DNA of 10,265 nt from Actinomycetes bacterium (GTDB taxonomy: Bacteria > Actinomycetota > Actinomycetes > Mycobacteriales > Mycobacteriaceae), in contig JAEWRC010000237.1 in the NCBI GenBank assembly GCA_023460175.1, positions 1-10,265 of the forward strand, read 5' to 3'. The stretch's first letter is position 1; the number at the start of each line of letters is the position of its first letter. The notes below the pieces were generated by a model. It saw only the letters and a program-made list of their open reading frames with translations, ran no database searches and was not told the DNA's origin. Of the stretch, positions 6,128-10,265 are shown piece after piece. The position numbers and the translations under genes were made by a program.

Positions 6128-7243
6128 GTGCAGGTGGACCCGCGGATCGAAGCCTCCGGGCTGTTGGACGGCCTTGACGGCAGCGCACGCGCCGAACGCG
6201 CGGAACTGATCTCTTGGATGCTGACCGAGGGCTTCTCCGTCGAGCACCTGCGCGGATCCTTCTCGCCGATGCTGCTGGCCTCCCGCCGCCTGATCGGCGA
6301 CGACGCCACCTACGTGTCCATTCGTCAGATCGCCGAGCAGACCGGGATGGAGATCGACCTGGTGCGACGGGCGTTGCGCGCGTTCGGTCTGCCCAATGTC
6401 GATGATCCCGACGAACAGGTGTACCTGCGGGCCGACGGCGCGGCCCTGATGCACACCGCGCGGTTCCTGGAGATGGGCTTCGATGCGGAGGATTTGTTGC
6501 ACGCCACCCGCATCCTGTCCGAGGGGTTGTCCAACGCTGCCGAGGTGATGCGCTACGCCGCGTTGGCGGCTGTATTGAAGCCCGGCGCAACGGAACTCGA
6601 TATCGCCCGCGGGACCGAGCAGGTGGTCTCGCAGGCTGCGCCGCTGCTGGGGCCGATGATCGAGGACATGCTGATGGTGGCACTGCGGCACGCCATGGAG
6701 ACCGAGGCTGTCAACGCCTCCGAAAGGGTCTCGGGCACACCGCTGCCCGGCGCGCGGATGATCGCGGTGGCCTTCGCCGACCTCGTCGGCTTCACTCGCC
6801 TGGGCGAGGACGTGGAGCCCGCCGAACTGGAACGGCTGGCGCATCGGCTGGCGATGATGGCCCGCGACGTCGCGCAGCCGCCGGTGCGGTTCGTCAAGGC
6901 GATCGGCGACGCCGTGATGCTGGTCTGCCCGGAACCCGAACCGCTGCTGCGGGCGCTGATCGCCTTGGCCGGGGCCGCCGAGGCCGACGCCGAGTTCCCG
7001 CGGCTGCGCCTCGGGATGTCCTACGGCGAGGCGGTCAGCCGCGCCGGGGACTGGTTCGGCGGTTCGGTGAATCTGGCCAGCCGCGTGACCGGCGCGGCGC
7101 GGCCCGGCGCGGTGCTGGTGGCCGAACGGGCGCACGAGGCGATCGGCGACGTCGACGGCATCCGCTGGTCGTTCGTCGGGGCCCGGCACCTCAAGGGAAT
7201 CCGGGGCGATACCAAGCTGTTTCGCGCCCGACCGGCCGACTAG
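6128..7243 (+). CDS. Class III adenylyl cyclase with N-terminal autoinhibitory domain (Rv1264-like pH sensor)
   Basis: This 371-residue protein makes cAMP from ATP. The N-terminal helical domain (about 1-190) resembles the autoinhibitory domain of M. tuberculosis Rv1264, a holoenzyme activated at acid pH whose N-domain has been crystallised with a fatty acid bound (recalled literature). The C-terminal catalytic domain (about 205-370) has every key residue: metal-binding Asp218 (FADLVGFT) and Asp261 (IGDAVML), adenine-selecting Lys257 (FVKAIGD) and Asp308 (SRAGDWFG), and transition-state Asn315 and Arg319 (NLASR). These sit at a constant offset of 4 from the residue numbers I recall for Rv1264, so the alignment is essentially gap-free. 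The start GTG 6128 is favoured by the -10 box and by comparable N-terminal length; ATG 6107 would add 7 residues. The protein ends at RARPAD, lacking the low-complexity C-terminal tail of Rv1264. It is probably a soluble homodimer, as no membrane segments are seen. Confidence 0.93.
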   Translation: MQVDPRIEASGLLDGLDGSARAERAELISWMLTEGFSVEHLRGSFSPMLLASRRLIGDDATYVSIRQIAEQTGMEIDLVRRALRAFGLPNVDDPDEQVYLRADGAALMHTARFLEMGFDAEDLLHATRILSEGLSNAAEVMRYAALAAVLKPGATELDIARGTEQVVSQAAPLLGPMIEDMLMVALRHAMETEAVNASERVSGTPLPGARMIAVAFADLVGFTRLGEDVEPAELERLAHRLAMMARDVAQPPVRFVKAIGDAVMLVCPEPEPLLRALIALAGAAEADAEFPRLRLGMSYGEAVSRAGDWFGGSVNLASRVTGAARPGAVLVAERAHEAIGDVDGIRWSFVGARHLKGIRGDTKLFRARPAD

Positions 7244-7260
7244 GCCACTGCGTCTGAGGG

Positions 7261-8115
7261 CTACTGGGTCGGCACGACGGGGGCGCCCTCCGAGGGCTGC
7301 ACGATCACGAATCCGCTGCCGTGGAACGACACCTGCAGGGCCTCGCCGGAGCCGCGCCCGATCAGCGCGCCGGCCTTGAAGCTGGTCTTCAGCTGAGTCT
7401 GCAGGTTCGCCGACCACGCCACCACGGCGTCGGTGTCGGCGAACGTCGGCGCCTCGGCCGCGTCGAGCACCACCGGCGGGCCGTCGGTGGTCAGCGCGAC
7501 CCAGCCCGTGCCGCGCAGCGTCGTGTTGAACAGCCCGCCGGTGGCGATGCTGCCGCCCTTCACGCGTTCGATGTTCCAGTCGAGGGTGCTGGAGAACGCC
7601 AGCACGTTCTTCCCGCTGATCGACAGCCCGGTGTTGGACAGCTGCAGCAGGTGCACGTCGCAGGCCCGGTCGGCCAGGAACACGTCGCCCTGGCCTTGGC
7701 AGCGCATCAGCGGCAGCCCCTCGCCGGTGAACGCCTTCTTGATGAACCGCGACGCCCCGCCGCCTTCGAACGCGAAGGCGACGTTGCCCTGGTAGGCGAC
7801 CATCGAACCCTGCCGGGCCATGAACGGCTCACCGAGGCGCACCCGCAGCATCCTGGGGTTCTGGTTGGCGATCGGCGTCCCGGACTTCTCGGCGAAGCGC
7901 CCGTCGACCAGGTCGCCGGAGATCCCGGCGAAGCCGTCCTGCGCTGGGACGGCCTGGGCAGCCGGGGCGGGCTCGGTCTGCTGCGGAGCGGGCGGCGCCC
8001 CGAGCGGCACCTGGTGCACCTGACCCTGATGGGAGACCTGATCGGTCCAGTTCTGCCCGTCCCACCAGCGGTACTCGAAGCGGCCTTCGGGATCCGGATG
8101 CCATTGACCTGCCAT
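7261..8115 (-). CDS. DUF2510-AIM24 fusion protein
   Basis: This 284-residue protein has three parts. Residues 1-30 form a DUF2510 module (WHPDPEGRFEYRWWDGQNWT), a short Trp-rich motif common at the ends of actinobacterial envelope-linked proteins. Residues about 35-58 are a Pro/Ala/Gln-rich linker. Residues about 62-275 are an AIM24 (TerD/tryptophan RNA-binding attenuator-like beta) domain, with segments such as FMARQGSMVAYQGNV (98-112), GQGDVFLADRACDVHLLQL (141-159) and GGLFNTTLRGTGWVALTTDG (193-212). No signal peptide or membrane helix is visible. The ATG at 8115 is preceded by a strong AGGAGGG site (8121-8127), which fixes the start. The biochemical role of bacterial AIM24 proteins is unknown; a beta-rich scaffold or ligand-binding function is possible. 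It ends 17 bases from the convergent cyclase stop and is divergent from a small membrane protein. Confidence 0.88.
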   Translation of the reverse strand: MAGQWHPDPEGRFEYRWWDGQNWTDQVSHQGQVHQVPLGAPPAPQQTEPAPAAQAVPAQDGFAGISGDLVDGRFAEKSGTPIANQNPRMLRVRLGEPFMARQGSMVAYQGNVAFAFEGGGASRFIKKAFTGEGLPLMRCQGQGDVFLADRACDVHLLQLSNTGLSISGKNVLAFSSTLDWNIERVKGGSIATGGLFNTTLRGTGWVALTTDGPPVVLDAAEAPTFADTDAVVAWSANLQTQLKTSFKAGALIGRGSGEALQVSFHGSGFVIVQPSEGAPVVPTQ

Positions 8116-8120
8116 GTCAG

Positions 8121-8152
8121 CCCTCCTGAATCGTTCGGTAGGGCCCACAGTA
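8121..8152 (-). promoter_or_regulatory. Shine-Dalgarno site and candidate -10 box for the AIM24 gene
   Basis: On the minus strand AGGAGGG (8127-8121) lies 5 bases before ATG 8115, the best ribosome binding site in the window. TACTGT (8152-8147) is a TANNNT -10 that would start transcription near 8140, giving a leader of about 25 bases that contains the ribosome binding site. This gene is therefore read with a leader, unlike several neighbours. No convincing -35 was found. Confidence 0.5.
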
Positions 8153-8186
8153 AAGGTCGATCGTTGCCGAAGGCAGGCCTAGCACG

Positions 8187-8192
8187 CATCCT
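8187..8192 (+). promoter_or_regulatory. Weak candidate -10 box for the small membrane protein
   Basis: CATCCT has the ANNNT core of the mycobacterial -10 but not the first T. It is followed by exactly 7 bases (GGAGGGC) and ATG 8200. The alternative reading is that GGAGG (8193-8197) acts as a Shine-Dalgarno site, but at 2 bases from the ATG it is too close to work well. Confidence 0.25.
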
Positions 8193-8199
8193 GGAGGGC

Positions 8200-8403
8200 A
8201 TGGCAGGTAAGGAAATCGACCGTAACCGGGCAAACAGCGCACTCGAGGTCATCAAGCAGCACCCGGGGATGGTGTTGTTCCTGGCGTCGCCGGCGCTGAT
8301 CGTGTTGGCGGTGGTGTGGTTCGCGGCCTCGCCGGGTTGGGCGATTCTGCTGCTGATCGCCTTCGTGGTGGCCGGGGGCGCCGCGGTGCTGCGCAAGCGC
8401 TGA
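8200..8403 (+). CDS. Small two-helix membrane protein, unknown function
   Basis: This 67-residue protein has a basic, soluble N-terminus (MAGKEIDRNRANSALEVIKQ), two hydrophobic segments at about 24-43 (MVLFLASPALIVLAVVWFAA) and 46-63 (GWAILLLIAFVVAGG), and a positively charged tail (LRKR). Both helices with charged ends suggest a hairpin in the cytoplasmic membrane with both termini inside. I do not recognise a named family. The ATG 8200 start is the only sensible one: the frame upstream is antisense to the AIM24 gene. It is divergent from that gene across 84 bases, so the two may share control. The clean alternation of hydrophobic helices and the third-position G/C bias support real coding. 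A role in membrane stress or as a subunit partner is only a guess. Confidence 0.7.
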   Translation: MAGKEIDRNRANSALEVIKQHPGMVLFLASPALIVLAVVWFAASPGWAILLLIAFVVAGGAAVLRKR

Positions 8404-8533
8404 GTTCGGGAGGCTGTTCGCCCGCGGTGAACACCGCCCACATAGCCCAAAGTTGCCTTGTTGTACGCATCGCCCGAGTGGACCCGCGAACACCCCAACT
8501 CTCGACGGTTGGGACCACGGATAGCGCCGGCGC
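8404..8533. other. Non-coding spacer between convergent genes with two small hairpins
   Basis: This is the longest gene-free stretch. It holds GCGGT-GAAC-ACCGC (8424-8437 counting the outer G/C pair) shortly after the membrane-protein stop, and CCCAAC (8494-8499) with GTTGGG (8508-8513) shortly after the ABC transporter stop on the other strand. Each is placed to help end transcription of its neighbour, but the stems are short and no T-tract follows. The middle of the spacer, around 8440-8475, is noticeably richer in A+T and shows no start with coding character. Confidence 0.4.
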
Positions 8534-10265
8534 TCAGGCCTGCGTCATGTCCCAGTAGGCGCCGTGGCGGGCCAGCAGTTCGGCGTGGGTGCCCTGTTCG
8601 ACGATCCGCCCCTGATCGACGACGAGGATCAGGTCGGCGTCGCGGATGGTGGAGAGCCGGTGGGCGATGATGAAACATGTTCGGTCCCGGCGTAATTCGG
8701 CCATCGCGTGCTGGATCAGCAGCTCGGTGCGGGTGTCCACCGAGCTGGTCGCCTCGTCGAGCACCAACAGCCTCGGCCGCGCCAGGAACGCCCGCGCGAT
8801 GGTGATCAACTGCTTCTCGCCGGCGCTGAGCATGCCGTTGTCGTCGCTGACCACGGTGTCGTAGCCGTCGGGCAGAGCATGCACGAAGCGGTCGACGAAC
8901 GCCGCCCGGCCCGCCTCGAGGATCTCCTCGCGACTCGCGTCGGGACGCCCGTAGGCGATGTTGTCCGCGATGGTGCCGCTGAACAGCCAGGTGTCCTGCA
9001 GCACCATCGCGATGCCCGACCGCAGCGAGGCGGCGCTGACGGTCGCGATGTCGACACCGTCGATCAGGATCCGGCCCGCGTCCACGTCGTAGAACCGCAG
9101 CAGCAGGTTCACCAGGGTGGTCTTGCCGGCGCCGGTGGGGCCGACGATGGCCACGGTGGCGCCGGGTTCGGCCCTCAGGGACAGGTCCGCGATCACCGTC
9201 TGATCGTCGTGATAGCCGAAGCTGACATGCTCGAACTCCACCCGCGGCGGCGAATCCGTCTGCGGCAGCGCACCGTCGGGATCCGGCGCCAACTCCGGCT
9301 CGTCGAGGAAATCGAAGACCCGCTCGGCGCTGGCGATGCCGGACTGCAGCGTGTTGTACATGCCCGCGACCTGGGTCAGCGGCTGGTTGAACTGGCGGAC
9401 GTACTGGATGAACGCCTGGATGCTGCCCAGCGTGATCTGGCCGGTGGCCACCTTGATCCCGCCGAGCACCGCGACCGCCACGTAGCTGAGGTTGCCGACG
9501 AACATGGTGGCCGGCGAGATCAGCCCGGAGAAGAACTGCGCGCCGAAGCCGGCGTGGAAGACGTCGCTGTTGCGTTCGGCGAACATGGTCCGCACCGCGT
9601 CACGGTGCCCGTAGGTCTTGACGACGGTGAAACCGCTATAGGTCTCCTCGATGAGCGCGTTGAGCCGTCCCGTGTTGTGCCACTGGGCGGCGAACATCCG
9701 TTGCGAGCGACGGGTGATCAGCCGGGTCACCCACAGCGACAGCGGCACCGTCAGCACCGTGATCAACGTCAGCAGCGGCGAGATGGTCAGCATCATCACC
9801 AGCACGGCGAAGATGGTCAGGACCGCGGACAGCAGCTGGCTGATCGAGATGGCCAGCGACGTCTGGACGTTGTCGATGTCGTTGGTGACCCGCGACAGCA
9901 CCTCCCCGCGTTGCCGAGTGTCGAAGTGCGACAGCGGAAGCCGATGCACCTTGCGTTCGACGTCGGCGCGCAGGTCCACCATGGTGCGCTGCACGGCGAC
10001 GTTGAGCAGCCGGGCCTGCACCCACACCGCCAGCGCCGCCACCAGATACAGCGCCAACGCCAACAGCAGCGTGCGCCCGACCGCGCCGAAATCCACGCCC
10101 TGTCCCGGAACGAGATTCATCCCGGAGAGCATGTCCGCGAAGGTGTCCTCGCCGCGGGCCCGCGCCGCCTCGACGGCCTGCTCCTTGCTCATCCCGGCAG
10201 GCAAGTCGCGGCCGATCACACCGTTGAACAGCAGGTCGGTGGCGTGCCCGAGGATCCGCGGTCCG
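8534..10265 (-). CDS. ABC transporter, fused permease-ATPase (Rv1272c-like), N-terminus beyond window
   Basis: This is a half-transporter of the type IV (MsbA/LmrA-like) exporter fold, with membrane domain followed by ATPase. Numbering from the GTG at 10219: membrane segments are near 49-67, 125-165 and 232-260; the ATPase domain covers about 327-561. It has Walker A GPTGAGKT (360-367), Q-loop Gln408 (LQDTW), signature LSAGEKQ (464-470, a variant of LSGGQ), Walker B LLVLDEA with catalytic Glu489, and the switch His520 (AHRLST). The frame continues upstream of 10219 (ATDLLFNG...) to the window edge without a stop, so GTG 10219 is not the true start. It closely resembles M. tuberculosis Rv1272c, reported to promote long-chain fatty acid uptake and encoded with the partner half-transporter Rv1273c. 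A partner gene is therefore expected just off the right edge. The substrate is inferred from the homologue. Confidence 0.92.
   Translation of the reverse strand, partial: GPRILGHATDLLFNGVIGRDLPAGMSKEQAVEAARARGEDTFADMLSGMNLVPGQGVDFGAVGRTLLLALALYLVAALAVWVQARLLNVAVQRTMVDLRADVERKVHRLPLSHFDTRQRGEVLSRVTNDIDNVQTSLAISISQLLSAVLTIFAVLVMMLTISPLLTLITVLTVPLSLWVTRLITRRSQRMFAAQWHNTGRLNALIEETYSGFTVVKTYGHRDAVRTMFAERNSDVFHAGFGAQFFSGLISPATMFVGNLSYVAVAVLGGIKVATGQITLGSIQAFIQYVRQFNQPLTQVAGMYNTLQSGIASAERVFDFLDEPELAPDPDGALPQTDSPPRVEFEHVSFGYHDDQTVIADLSLRAEPGATVAIVGPTGAGKTTLVNLLLRFYDVDAGRILIDGVDIATVSAASLRSGIAMVLQDTWLFSGTIADNIAYGRPDASREEILEAGRAAFVDRFVHALPDGYDTVVSDDNGMLSAGEKQLITIARAFLARPRLLVLDEATSSVDTRTELLIQHAMAELRRDRTCFIIAHRLSTIRDADLILVVDQGRIVEQGTHAELLARHGAYWDMTQA

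Noticed and set aside
6014..7417. A 467-codon minus-strand open frame opposite the adenylyl cyclase
   Set aside because: It has shadow-type composition and lies opposite a clearly conserved enzyme.
7321..8199. Long plus-strand frame leading into the small membrane protein
   Set aside because: It is antisense to the AIM24 gene; composition becomes protein-like only from ATG 8200.
1..10265. Mobile elements, CRISPR arrays, tRNA/rRNA genes, toxin-antitoxin pairs or phage genes
   Set aside because: No transposase or integrase motifs, no regularly spaced repeats, no tRNA-like cloverleaf and no typical small toxin-antitoxin gene pair were seen.

Overview
The window looks like chromosomal DNA of a mycobacterium, probably a non-tuberculous or rapidly growing Mycobacterium/Mycolicibacterium. 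It is strongly G+C-rich with G/C-ending codons, uses GTG starts, and has several start codons with no Shine-Dalgarno site but a TANNNT box 6-7 bases upstream. From memory, the gene order also follows the M. tuberculosis Rv1259-Rv1264 block and then Rv1272c. No phage, transposase, CRISPR array, rRNA or tRNA was seen. Coding density is very high, and no gene-free stretch exceeds about 130 bases.

Layout, left to right: a family 5 uracil-DNA glycosylase (udgB, +, left end open); a strong palindromic stem-loop; a luciferase-like flavin oxidoreductase (+); a minus-strand trio read VOC/glyoxalase-like protein -> HIT hydrolase -> Ddn-like F420-dependent nitroreductase (3209 down to 1842); an AraC-family regulator (+) divergent from that trio across only 27 bp; an amidase-signature hydrolase (AmiB2-like, +); a long imperfect stem-loop between convergent genes; a family 6 (hypoxanthine-DNA glycosylase-type) UDG-superfamily protein (-); a divergent class III adenylyl cyclase of the pH-sensing Rv1264 type (+); a DUF2510-AIM24 protein (-); a 67-residue two-helix membrane protein divergent from it (+); a 130-bp spacer with small hairpins; and a fused permease-ATPase ABC transporter (Rv1272c-like, -) running off the right end.

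The conserved core shared with M. tuberculosis is udgB, the Ddn-like protein, the HIT protein, amiB2, the cyclase and the ABC transporter. The LLM oxidoreductase, VOC/AraC pair, HDG-like glycosylase, AIM24 protein and small membrane protein appear to sit between these as lineage-specific or rearranged pieces.

Functional themes are base-excision repair (two different UDG-superfamily enzymes), flavin/F420 redox chemistry, a likely regulated VOC-HIT-Ddn operon, and membrane/lipid functions on the right (acid- and lipid-responsive cAMP signalling, AIM24, and a lipid-type ABC transporter). Nothing here is clearly a new system. The best candidates for a second look are the two large stem-loops, the run of leaderless-type starts, the AraC/VOC control region, and the AIM24/small-membrane-protein pair.
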